64,000 bases of DNA from Sphagnum compactum (Eukaryota; Bryophyta; Sphagnopsida; Sphagnales): contig OZ234498.1 of NCBI GenBank assembly GCA_965153455.1, forward strand, positions 7,936,001-8,000,000, written 5' to 3'. Below, piece after piece: positions 10,918 through 22,975 of this stretch. How positions within the stretch are numbered: position 1 is the first letter of the stretch; each line of letters begins with the position of its first letter. Under the pieces are notes generated by a model. It saw nothing but the letters and a program-made list of their open reading frames with translations. It was not told the DNA's origin and ran no database searches. A program made the position numbers and the translations under genes.

Positions 10918-11404
10918 AAAGCACCTAGGGGTTAGGGGACAAAATGTGAACTTGCCTTTTAAGGCTTGAAAATCTCACAAAGGTAGGGGAGCAAAACACC
11001 CAAGGGGGTAGGGGTTAGTTATCATTGCCATTATTGTTGAATTCTTAACATGAAATTTTAGCACCTTGACTTAAGCTTTGCTTTTGTTGTACTATTGCTA
11101 AGCTTGCACTTTAAATTTGAGTATCCTTAGAATTTTGAATGTATGATTTATTTGGAGTTTTGTTGTTTTGAGTTTTTTGAGGAATTGTGATATTTTGTGT
11201 AAAATTTCAAATAGTGATTTTTTGAAGCCTATTGAGTTTTTTCACCTTTAACATGCATCAAATTCCTTGTTTATTTTCCATTAAATGGTGTCATTGATTT
11301 TCAAGAGATTTATCCATTGGCTTTCAAGAATGAAAATGTGAGAGATGATCTAATGAGTAATAGGGAAGAAGAAAAACCATACACTTAATTGATCAAGATG
11401 GGAA
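10918..11404. other. AT-rich spacer, no gene seen
   Basis: No coding or repeat structure stands out beyond AT-rich sequence. It may contain the lost 5' part of the degenerate reading frame that follows. Confidence 0.4.
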
Positions 11405-12700
11405 GTGTCTGACTTTGCAAATAGTTTAGGGTTGTGTTGTGAAAATTTGAATCCTAGCAAGGAGATCATAACATCTATAATGGTTTGTAAAGAACTCACC
11501 CATGTTTTTGGTGCTAAGCAACAAAACGAATGGAAAGCAAGTGGTAATGACTTTTTGATTGAAAAGGACTATGAAACACTTTGCAAGTTGCATGAAAATG
11601 TTTATGCCCATCTTCCCCGAATGGTGATTCTTAATTATTTTCTTGTGTGGTTGGTTGGCTCAACGTAAGGGTGTTCAAGTGAATTGGGGCTCAATATGCA
11701 CGTGATATAACACATCAATTGTTGAAGAAGGCAACGAGGCTTATACTATGTGGAAGACCAAAATTGAGTTTGATTCTAACAACACAATCCACACAAGGTG
11801 ACTATTGAACTAACATGCACCTTTGTTGACAAAGATGGGCATGATGAAGAATGCTTTCTTCTAGGAGGTGTGAAAGAATTGAAGGTTTTCACACCAAATT
11901 AGATAGCACTAGTGAAGAAGTTGTTCAAAAATGTAGAAAGTGTAGAGCAAAACCACTCTCCCAAGAAGTCAATTATGCAAGCAAAGGAGGAGCATCTACA
12001 GTTTAAAGTGAATTCATGGGTGACAAATTTAATTCACCTAAAGAAGTGCTTAGAAGAGGATGAAGGCAAACTATTAAAATTGTGCAAAAATAAGTATAAA
12101 CTTGTCATGAGGTTTTTGTATGCCATTTGAAGTGTAAAGATTTTACTATCTCTTCTAATCCCATTGATTTAAAGAAGTACAAGGCCATGGCATGAACAAT
12201 AGTTGTTAGTTTAAAGAAGTGTGAGTAGGATTTCGAACTTCACAACTTTTTGGTTGAGAACGAGCATGAGAAAGTGTAGGAAGGCCAAAAAAAACATGAC
12301 CAAGGATTGACACAATTGGAATCTCTAACTACTAAGGTGAAGTTGCTTGAACATGAAGGTAGCCGCAACAATATCTAAATAAAAGTTTTATTGCACCATA
12401 TACATTTAATGTTGAACGGTGCAAATGTGTATAGCACCCCATTGCCCATTGACAATTTTGCCTTCATGCTGTTGGGAAGTTTTGGAGTGTTTTTTATCAA
12501 ACCATGCTTTGTTTGTGGTTTATAGTTCTTCTACAACATCATTATGTCATTATGTGGGTGCACATATCACCCCTTTTGCATGGGGTTGTATATGGAAACT
12601 AATGCTATTCATTGTGCCAAGCCTATGTGTGGGAAGTTATTGGAGTTTGACTAGATCACAAGCTTGGGATTCAGGCAAGCTTAGAAATCTATCAAGTTGA
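11405..12700 (+). pseudogene. Degenerate coding-like region of unknown family
   Basis: Three plus-strand frames follow one another (11405-11668, about 11670-11900 in shifted frames, 11912-12130), with a further frame at 12419-12700. The translations have ordinary amino-acid composition (for example KLHENVYAHLPR, then TMWKTKIEFDSNN and TCTFVDKDGHDEECF in other frames), unlike the low-complexity frames nearby. The pattern suggests a once-continuous protein broken by frameshifts and stops, most likely from a mobile element. I do not recognise the family and found no catalytic motif. Confidence 0.35.
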
Positions 12701-13904
12701 AGAGGCCCAAGCTCAAGAAAGGATGCAATGTAATCACTAGGAGCACCTTTGCAAGTTTACAAATATCAGTTTCCACACATTGTAAGGTTTTTCTTTTCAT
12801 ATAGATCATGACTTTTAGCTTTAGGTTTGCATGATTCAAGTGGTTCAAGTGTGTGTGTTTGCTTGAAAGGTTTATATGGCTTCATTTCTTGCTCTATGTG
12901 TGTTGACATTTGGGGTTTTTTTTTGTGATTTTATATTGAATGACTATTTTTCTATTTGTTAGAAACATAAGAATTTAGTTTTTTCCTTTCGAAGTTTTGA
13001 GAATTGTTGGTCAAATTTTGTTCAATGTGGTTCTTACACATCCCATTGGTAATTGTTTTTATTTGTCAAATTTTGAACATACATGCATTTGAATTTTGCT
13101 CAAAAATTGAATGCAACTAGCTTTGGTGCAACATGGATGACCTTTATGTAATTTTAAATACAGAGTATGAACAAGATTCAAGTCATGACAAAAAAAATCA
13201 TGGCCCTCATGTCTAAACCATATGTTTGGATGTAAATAAAATTTTAAGGCATTATAGTTGGTTGAAGCTTGTTTCGCATCTAGATGCACATGTCCATTTG
13301 GTAAGTGTACATTTTGAGTGTGGAGAACTAGGCTTTGATGTAGTCATTACCTTTTAAATGTGAATTTTAAAAGATGTGACTAGTCCATAATCTCCATTTT
13401 AGGTTTTTCTCTGCTTTGATCATGTTCTTTGAGTCATGACCCAAGAAATTTGGTCCTTCATTTCGAAATTATAACTACATAAAGACAAATTTTTTGAGGT
13501 TGGTTGAAATATGATTTGCACAAATGTAAATCCATTTTATAACCTCAAATTAGAATCATAACTTTATAAATGTCATATATACTGGTTGTGGTTGGTTGTC
13601 AAAATTTGTTTTGCTCTTAAATGTAGATCCATTTTGTGACTTAGATTCATTGATGCAAACCCTAGATGTATTGGTTTCATTCCAAAATGTTTGTAACTAC
13701 CTTGCATGTAACCTATGCCTCACCAATGGCATTTTGATGAACCATGTTATTGCCCAAATTTTCATTTGCAAGTGCCTAGCTACTTTAATTTTTGCCTTTG
13801 ACCTAGTTCGACCTTTTTTTTCATTTTCACAGTGTCTTCATTGTTTCAATTGTAAGTCCAAAATCCTGCTTTGATATTAGGTATGATGCAGTTTTGTTCA
13901 TCCT
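12701..13904. other. AT-rich stretch, no gene seen
   Basis: Short open frames at 13059-13289 (minus) and 13596-13874 (plus) have no recognisable motif. No tandem or inverted repeat stands out. Confidence 0.45.
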
Positions 13905-14240
13905 CCATGTGCCACCAAGCTCCTCACACCACGTAACTTTTAACTCTTAACTATTTACGTGCCATGAACATGGGGTTGGATGGACCCATTCAAAACCATT
14001 TGGACTTGATTTGTTAACTAAATCTAAACTCACTACAACAAGGCTAGGATTTTATTTTAAAATGCAAACTTCTTGAAGTCCAAGGCCTTGACACCCACTA
14101 TCCCTACCATGGTTTGGGCTCCGATTGTAAAAAGTTATTCCCATAACAACTCCAATTCATCTCAAAATGTCCCAAGGGACAACATTAAAATGATGTCTTG
14201 GACATCATTAAGTTTGCTCATAGGACAACACTAGGTTGCC
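13905..14240 (+). repeat. Diverged repeat related to 5270-5639
   Basis: It contains GCCACCAAGCTCCTCAC, TAACTATTTA, CCCATTCAAAACC, GGACTTGATTTG and AAGGGACAACA in the same order as the 5.3 kb copy. It immediately precedes the 47-bp minisatellite. Class unknown. Confidence 0.55.
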
Positions 14241-14269
14241 TCAAAGGGAAATGTAGGGTTTAGGTTTAG

Positions 14270-14650
14270 CCCAAAACCGAAATTGGGTATTTCAGAAGTT
14301 AACTTTTTCTCCCCTGCCCAAAACTGAAATTGGGTATTTCAGAAGTTAACTTTTTCTCCCCTGCCCAAAACTGAAGTTGGGTATTTCAGAAGTTAACTTT
14401 TTCTCCCCTGCCCAAAACTGAAATTGGGTATTTCAGAAGCTAACTTTTTCTCTCCTGCCCAAAACTGAAGTTGGGTATTTCACAACTTAACTTTTTCTCC
14501 CCTGCCCAAAACTGAAATTGGTTATTTCAGAGCTGAATTTCTCTTTCCCTACTGCCCAAAATTGAAAATTGGTATAATTTCAGAACTGAAACTTTTTCCC
14601 CTCCTGCCCTTAAATGAAATTGAGTATTTCACAACTTTCCCCCCCCCCAC
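14270..14650 (+). repeat. 47-bp minisatellite, eight units
   Basis: Units begin with CCCAAAAC(T/C)GAA and contain TTGGGTATTTCAGAAG, TTAACTTTTTCTCC and a closing CCTG. Unit starts are 14270, 14317, 14364, 14411, 14458, 14505, 14555 and 14607, so the first six have exactly 47 bases and the last two are longer and more diverged. A C-rich run follows at about 14640-14650. No reading frame continues through the array. Confidence 0.92.
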
Positions 14651-17600
14651 CCATGGCAACAACATATATTGAGTGTGTGCAGTAAAGTATTACATAGGAT
14701 TCCCACAACACAAAAAGGACATAAAAGGATTTTCACTGTAGAGTGAGTGTCAGCTTTCACCACAAATTTGACCACATCTCTTACACAAGGACTAGGCTAA
14801 GCTAATGTTATGAGAAGTCTCCTTCCTACAAATGAAAATGTAATGATCTCCTTCTCATAATTAATAATGTGTAATGATCAGGCCAGTGCCCCAAGCTGGA
14901 AACATGAAAACCTCTGGCTGGCTGGCTGGCTGCTAGCAGCAACCTTAAAGCTTTCCCAAAATCCTGAGGCTTCAAATTATATGTAAGCCCTACTTACTTA
15001 CTCATCATCAAGGGTCAGAAGACACTGACTCCAGCAAGCAAGCAAATTGTGTATACAGAAGAGCAGTCATGGGTTTGGTTTGGAAAGAGTGCTGCAATGA
15101 GACCTAGTCACTAACCTATTCAAATATCATTCATTCATTCAAAATGGCAGGCAAGGGGCTTTTTTCTCTCTCTTTTTTTCCCTCTCTTTTTCCCTCTAAT
15201 TTTGGCAATTGGACTTACCAGTTGTTTTTCTTTTTTCTTTTTAAAATTATTTTATTTTATTTTATTTTATAAATTTATAATTTTTGTGAGGGTAGTTGGC
15301 TTGGCTATCATCCACAAGAGGACTTAGCCAGATTTTGGGCTACACATCACAAAGTATAGTATAAGAGCAATTAAATTATTCTTCATGATGTTATTACTTA
15401 CTACTAATGTTGTTCCAGTCCTTTTGATTCAGATTTTTGCAAAGCCCAATTGGACCTTCAGGAGACCAAAACTCCAAACTAGATTCAAAAAACTGATTAA
15501 TAATATTTGTAGACCAAAAAAAAAAAAGGGAATTATTGAACCAAATATCAAAACTAAATGTTCAAGGATTTGACAAATAAGGCACATAAAACCTCACTAA
15601 GGTTCCATCAAAATTAATAAATCTAACTAATTTAGAAGAAGGAAGGAACTAGACTTTTCCCTTCAAAAGTTGGATGGATGCTGAAGAAACCAAGAGATAA
15701 CAACTGGATTTTTTTTTTACTTTAAAAAGGAACTTTTTTCCCCTTCTTCTAAGTAGTAGATGTACAAGTACAAAGTGCAACAACTTTTAAATAATGCAAA
15801 CAACTGAAAGACAATAATTAATTAATATTATCTTTATTTTAAAAAAATGAAAAGGAAGAACATGTGAATTTATTCTCCTCCAAAATCAGGTCTAATCAAG
15901 TGACCACATGAAAGATCTTTGCATGCAAACTTTAGGCAAATTTAGGTGAATTTTGACAAGGGTTTAGGGTTTAGGGTTTTTCCTTTTTTTTGGGTCCAAT
16001 TTTGTCAAGTAGCTAGACTGGTGATGGGTTTGGAAAGAGTGCAATGAGACCTATTCACTGACCTCTTCAAATTCATTCATTCATTCAAGGAACTGATTCA
16101 TTGGGTGTACTTCATACCCTAAACCCCAAAATAGCTCTGACAAATAGCACTGGCCCAATTTCCCAACAAAGGGGGCCATTTGGGCAAATGGGTACTAGGG
16201 TTTTGACCATGTTCTTCAATCTAGAGCCTCAAATCACAAAGAGGTTAGGGTCTTTCCCACCACACTAGCCCTTGCTTGGCTCATGACACATATGCTAGGT
16301 CAACTTTTTTATTTCAAGTTTCAACCATTTGAATGTGAAATATGTTTACAAACTTAATGTGGGATATTACCTCACTAACGTCAAACTCTCTCATAAACAT
16401 CCAATTTATTTTACATTGAAATAGTTGAAACCTTGTTGTGAGGGTTTTTTCTTTATTTTTGGTGGGATATATATCCTTGAGTAAAAGGTATATAATGTTT
16501 TTTTTCAATTTATTCTCTCATTGGATTAAGGGTATATTAATATTCCAAAAAACTCCATCAAGTTAGGGTTTGAGTATTTAAAAATTAAGTTTTTTTGGGT
16601 AGATGGGTAGAATCTAGGGCACCCTCTTATCATATACCTCCTCTTGTGACTTAAAAATGGGTTTATATATATATATAATTATTTATTTAGAAATGAAAGA
16701 AAATGTCCACATATTGAAATTTTTAAAAAACTTCATACATCAAAATACAATGTTGAAATGTTGGATTCATCCTTGACTAAAATAAACATGCTTACAAATG
16801 AACACTTAATGCATAAGAAAACCAGGACATCATAGTCAACACTCCATTAATGATGGAGTTTTAAAATAATTTGTAGTTCATCTTTACAAAAAAATATTAA
16901 ATTTTGTTTTGAATAATCCAATTTTGTTAAGTAAGGTGAGAGTTATGGCCCTCCAAAGTAAAGGTTCTTCCATTTGAAATATGTGCTCATCACACACATC
17001 TACCACTCTTAACATGTGCACTTTTGATACATGTTAACAATCCTCAAAGTTTAACCCATGTAATTTGCCCAAAGTTTTCACCTATATAGTTGGGTCAATC
17101 AAAGAGGAGACTCTTAATCCTTATATATAAAATTTATATTTTGGGAAGTTTTCAAAGATTCAATTTTAAATTTCTTTGTGTTTTTTCTTGTGATGGTCCA
17201 ATCAAATTGGCTAATTACTAGACAAACAAAAAAAAAAAAAACTCTTGGGAAGCATCCTTTAGGGTTTGGTTCTTTGGATTTTTGAGAACCCATGGATGAA
17301 AAGGGTCGATTAAACCCAACCCTTATGGGCCATCTATTCTTGCTTTGGGGTTTTTTTTAAAAAAAAAGGAGAAAACCACACCAAGGGTCGAATATCGCAA
17401 AATTTACCTCACAAATTTTTTGTCCACAAATAAGAACTTATACTTCACTTGAAGTTAGTTTTTCATCCTAGACTCAAGCTCTGATTTAGGAGATATAAAA
17501 AAGATCCGAGGCATAGGACAACAATGTCCTTTGCTTCTCAAACAAGGTGCTTTGGACAACAATGTCCTTGGCTTCTCAAGGTGCTTTGTCCGGTGGATTC

Positions 17601-18699
17601 TTCTTCGTTGTCAAAGACATGATTGATAAGATCATGTAATATCACAAATTAAAATATTCCACGACTAGACTATCGTACTTCAAATAAGGTGACCATCATC
17701 GGGTTGTGAAAAGTCTGAAGCCAGATTTGTATCTTTGGGCTTGAGAATGACCTGAGCAGCAGTGACATAAGAACTGCTGCACATAATAGGGCATCAAAAG
17801 CGTAACTAGGAATGAATGAAAATTTTACAATAGTAAATAACTGGGACCCAAACACCAGTTTTTCCACCAATTTTGGCAGTAAACTGAGAGTTTCATCTTG
17901 TGCTTCCCTTTTTTCCTGAGCGCCTGCACTGCTGCTACATATATTTTCACTGCTCCTATGTGTACAACATATCTAAACCACCCCTATATTAATTATAATA
18001 TAGTATTTGAAATAATTATTATATACCCTATATTAAGTATAATTTGATTTTCAAAATATACATAACCCACTTTTTGAACTAATTAACTTATTATTTTTAC
18101 TCAACACCCAATATATTGCACTCTATGTTTTTACTCACGTAATTTCTATTTTTTTAGTAGTCTCTAACCCCCCCCTCCTCTCACCCCACGAGCCAAACAT
18201 TAGTTACATATGAAAAGAATTCAACACCTTCGTAATTACAATATAAACGAATTTTCATCCATGTTGATTGATGACCAATATTCAATAGACGAAAAGTTGA
18301 ACGTTGAAAGATGAACTTCATCCATTGTGGATACAAAAAAATGAACATTATTCATGGATGAACTTCATTCATGCATGCATGTTGATGTCGCCACCACCGA
18401 TGTTGATGCTAGTGGTGGTGAACTACTAGTATGGGATGTCATTTTGTGACAATGTGCCACCCCCGAGGACTATGGGACATCATTCGTTCGGACTATGAGA
18501 CATTGATGTGTGCACCACCTGAAACTCTTTTCTCTTTCATACCATATTGGATGGATGAACCCAACCCAATAGTTGTCCCTGGATGGCCTGGATGATGATG
18601 GAATGCAGATTTTTCATCCCCAACGACAGTCCCCAAATGATTGGATTACATGCAGGGTTGAGGGTTGAGGGTTTAGGGTATGTGGCAGCTGACTGACTA
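14651..18699. other. Gene-free AT-rich region with small repeats
   Basis: No coding domain is seen in about 4 kb. Internal structure includes a direct repeat of about 75 bases at 15068-15145 and 16018-16092 (GGTTTGGAAAGAGTGC.. then TTCATTCATTCA), a TTTTA run near 15245-15272, TTTAGGG telomere-type units at about 15960-15980, and a tandem duplication of GGACAACAATGTCCTT at 17517-17590. The rest is featureless. Confidence 0.5.
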
Positions 18700-21600
18700 G
18701 TGCTCATGGCTTTAGTAGTGAAACTGAGATTGTTCTGAGAGAGAGAGAGTGCAGAGGAATACAAAAGGCTTTATTTCTTTAAAGCTGACACTTGCATTAT
18801 TTGCATTTTTCTACCATGGTACTCCTTATTTAGTACCAATGGGTTTTTCATCAACAATGTAGTGATGATCATCATCAATGAAAAGGGGTTTAGCCCACAA
18901 ATTAGGTTTAGCCACATATAAATGAATTATGAATTTCTTAAAAAATCTAAGCCATCTTTGTATACTATTGTTGGCTCTAACCTAACCTACCTTAGGTGAA
19001 TCCTCCTTATGTTGATTTTTCTGAAATTTAATTTGTGTTTGAAATATGGCAATCAATAAAAACCCTAAACCCAAAACCACTTTGTTTCAATTCGTATAGC
19101 AACCTACTTCGGTGAAACAAAGTAGTTTTTTTTTTAAAGGGGTGGGGTTTCTATTGCCATATTCTGAAATACAATGCACAATCCAAATTTTGGTGGATAA
19201 GGAGAGGAAGATTTATTCATCTAAGTTCCATGGGATTGAATGATTTTTTTGGGGTATGTTTCTTAATTATGGGAAATATTTTTGAAGTTTTATCAAAGCA
19301 GGGGACATGTTAATGTGACTATGCCGACTAGTTTCCACCACAAGAGAACCTTATAATTAACAACATATGAATTCTATTTCTCACAATATTGTCGACATTT
19401 TCACAATATTTGTTGTTCTAGTGTATTGACTCTATATTCCATAATATGGCTTCTACTATGGAGAAATTTTACTCAAATCCCTAAACCCTAAACCCTAAAA
19501 AATTTGGTGAATTTTTTCCCAGAAAATAAGCAAAATTTGCTGAATTTACTTATGTCAGTCTGGTGAATTTTGTATACCAATTGGGCCCTAGTTAAATCCT
19601 TTAATTATGGACGGAAAATATGTCCCTTCACAACTTACTTTCCTCTTTGGCAAAGAAAGGAGCAAAAAAAAAAGTAAGAGGGAGGGATTCATCACCTTTC
19701 ATTGTTTATTTGTAATATCGTAGTAGTACCTTGGCCATTTTAACACATGTTTGTCAAATAATTAATTAATTCTGAGAATTTCATATTCCTAAATGTTCAC
19801 TATTTTTTCTTTCACAATACTTTTTGATTTGGAAGAAATAATTTTTGAAAATTTCAACATTTCTGAAAATAATATAATTAGTGTCGAATTGGCCAAGGTA
19901 CTAGGGTAATGACCCAATATTTATTTTGGGAAAATAAATAGTATTTTTTTATTAAGTGGGAGTTCAAAATTAGCTTATGCATGATCACCACCTCAGCTAC
20001 ATCACAAAACTGGGTTTTTAAAAAAAAATGCCCAACACCACTTATGTATATACACACTTGGAACCTTTACTTATGTAACTTCTCCTATTCACGTCTCCTA
20101 TTAATTAATTAATTAATTAGATGAGGTGCCTCCCAAGTTCAATTACTTTATTTTTGCAACAAGCCAATTTGATAGGTCCATCACTCCAAAAAAATAAAAA
20201 ATAAAAAAATAAATCAAACTATGGAGGTTCTATTTTGAAATATGGAGTTCCTCCCCTTTGGCCCACCAAAATTCATATGTCTTTGGCCAAGATTTGCCAA
20301 AGCATATGGGATAAAAAGTGAGGTGCTATGGAGAACATGTTGGGGAACACACATTGGGAACTTGGGGGGGGGAAACATATGGGAACCCATTGGGAACATA
20401 GTATAGTAGCTTAATGGATTTTGGCCCATAATAGATAGGTAATAATAATAATAATAGGTCTAGTATTTTTCTATGAGGATTGTTTGAAAGAAAGATGATA
20501 TTTCGGGCTTTGTGTTGAAACTTAGAGATTAGTTATAATAGAGTTATAATAATATCTTGAAGAATTTATTTTGGGTTTGTTTTAGAGGAGCCTTAAACCC
20601 TAAACCCTTATTCTCGTGATCGCAGGCCTATCCGTGGCCTTTTACACTTTTTGTTGAGGAAAAAAAAAGCTGTATTGTCTTCCCAGGTTTTCAGATGTCA
20701 GTTTTCCACATTGACAAAAAAAAAACGAATTATTATTATTTATTTTTTCAAAACATGGATTTATTTATTTTTTAAAAAATTAATTATATATTTTTTCATC
20801 ATCTACTATATAATATTGGGATATGATTAGTGTAAAAATTATTTAGAGTGTAGCGTATATGATAATAATTATGATGATTTTCAACATATCAACTTAGGAT
20901 ATTTTCACAAATTTTCATTTTATTATTATTTTGAGGATTATTTAATGGCGAAACTGACCTAAGGCTAAGGTAGTGACCAATCTTACAATTTTGTATGGCC
21001 AGAGTGAACCAGCAATTGAGAATAATTTTGTGTGTTTTTTGAGTCAATTTTGTGGTGTAGCCAAAGTGGCAATTATCCATGTGAAGATTTAGTCACATTA
21101 ATTTGGCTATCAAGAAAAATTATGAAACCGAAAAAACTTTAAACATCCTTATATATATATATATATATATATATTTTGATTACCTGCTTGAACCCATGTA
21201 TAGAAAGTTCTGTTGATTTTTCTTTTTTTTAATTTTCAAATTCAGGCAATTGGAAATGTCAAAAAATCACCTCATTCTTTTTTTAGTATTTTTATAATTT
21301 TTAATCCCAATTTTTTGGCGAAATTCCACCAGTTGAAAAAAAAGGCTGGTGCCACCAACCTGCCCACAAATATGAAGGTAACAAAAATTTAAGAATCCTT
21401 GTATTTGTTTTTGCTACTCTATTGGAACATAATATATACCATTTGGTAAAAAATAAAAAATAAAATAAAATAGGATAAAAATAGAAAATTTATAATGGGG
21501 TCAAGTATTTTATTGTACTTATTTTTATTAGTTCTTATTATATATGTGTTTGGAATTTTCATTGAAGTAGGTTATCAATCCTTCAACCCTATATTTGTTT

Positions 21601-21837
21601 GACAAAGAAATTGATAGTTGAGGGTGGCTCTAATGTTTTTGAAAAAATAAATTAGTGATACCCTTTGCAGTGGAAAAAAAGAAAAAGAAAACCTGCCCCT
21701 CTGGTTGTGGGGGAATTTTTTTAAATATATATATATTAGATAATAATAATAATATTATTATTAAACTTATTTTAAAAATTAAAAAATTAAAAAACCAACT
21801 AACATGCATCTACTTACCTTTTTTATGCCCAATATAA
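18700..21837. other. Gene-free AT-rich region
   Basis: No credible coding region. CCCTAAA units occur near 19066, 19480-19497 and 20593-20607, and an AT dinucleotide run at 21151-21174. TAATTAAT and ATAATA runs occur near 20103 and 20440. Confidence 0.5.
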
Positions 21838-22130
21838 CTCAGTTGTGGCTGAACCTCAACTGGGTCAATATTTGGTTTCACCTTGGTAACCAATTCTATA
21901 AGAAAAATAGGTCTCATAGGTCTCATACATACATAGATACCTAATTACTACGTAAGTAGATGATTTATACATTAGGTAACTAAGGGCTGTTTTTACTACC
22001 TACCTACTGATAACCCATTTGTGAGTTTTTAGTAGGTAGTAAATAAAAGCAACTGAGCTAACCACCATGGTTAGCTAGGGAACTGGAACCCGACAGATAA
22101 CTGTTTTCCTGACCACTTACCATCCATCCT
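21838..22130 (-). repeat. Dispersed repeat, copy 2 (inverted relative to 670-1006)
   Basis: Read on the minus strand this gives GGATGGTAAGTGG, CAGTTATCTG, CAGTTCCCTAG, AACCATGGTGGTTAGCTCAG, AGTAGGTAGGTAG, GTAAAAACAGC, ATGAGACCTAT and GTTGAGGTTCAGCCACAACTG, matching copy 1 in order. Copies 1 and 2 are about 21 kb apart in opposite orientation. An intramolecular long hairpin or ectopic recombination between them is possible in principle, but divergence is substantial. Confidence 0.7.
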
Positions 22131-22254
22131 AATCTTGTAAACCCTACTATAGTTGTGGATGTGGGTCACCACAACTACTCATAACAGAGATTCTGATACC
22201 ATTCATCAAAATCTCTCCCACCACAAGGATAACCTGCACCGGAGGAGGGAAGAG

Positions 22255-22975
22255 TGTCTACTCCAAAAGATGGGTGCAATTCACTAGTCCCTGTTCCTTA
22301 GACCAATAAATTCACTATTTTTCAAAAGATGGGTGCAATTCACTAAGTCCCTGTTCATTAGACCAATAAATTCACTATTTTTCAAAAGATGGATGCAATT
22401 CACTAGTCCCTGTTCATTAGACCAGTAAATTCACTATTTTTCAAAAGATGGGTGCAATTCACTAGTCCCTCTTCATTAGACCAGTAAATTCACTATTTTT
22501 CAAAAGATGGGTGCAATTCACTAGTCCCTGTTCATTAGATCAATAAATTCACTATTTTTCAAAAGATGGGTGCAATTCACTACTCCCTGTTCACTAGACC
22601 AGTAAATTCACTATTTTTCAAAAGATGGGTGCAATTCACTACTCCCTATTCACTAGACCAATAAATTCACTATTTTTCAAAAGATGGGTGCAATTCACTA
22701 GTCCCTGTTCACTAGACCAGTAAATTCACTATTTTTCAAAAGATGGGTGCAATTCACTAGTCCATGTTCACTAGACCAGTAAATTCACTATTTTTCAAAA
22801 GATGGGTGCAATTCATTAATCCCTGTTCACTAGACCAGTAAATTCACTATTTTTCAAAAGATGGGTGCAATTCACTAGTTCTATTCACTAGACTAGTAAA
22901 TTCACTATTTTTCAAAAGATGGGTGCAATTCACTAGTCCCTGTTCACTAGACCAATAAATTCACTATTTTCTCAT
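22255..22975 (+). repeat. About 59-bp minisatellite, twelve units
   Basis: Units contain CAAAAGATGGGTGCAATTCA, CTAGTCCCTGTTCA, TAGACCAGTAAATTC and ACTATTTTT. The CAAAAGATGG word recurs at about 22262, 22322, 22382, 22441, 22500 and onward to about 22915, a period near 59.4 bases. Units differ mainly by single substitutions (TTAGACC/CTAGACC, CCAATAAA/CCAGTAAA) and one-base indels. The array lies about 125 bases from the end of dispersed-repeat copy 2. No protein-coding continuity. Confidence 0.93.

Noticed and set aside
14270-14650. CRISPR-like array
   Set aside because: The whole 47-bp unit repeats with no unique spacers, and the genome is eukaryotic; the same holds for 22255-22975.
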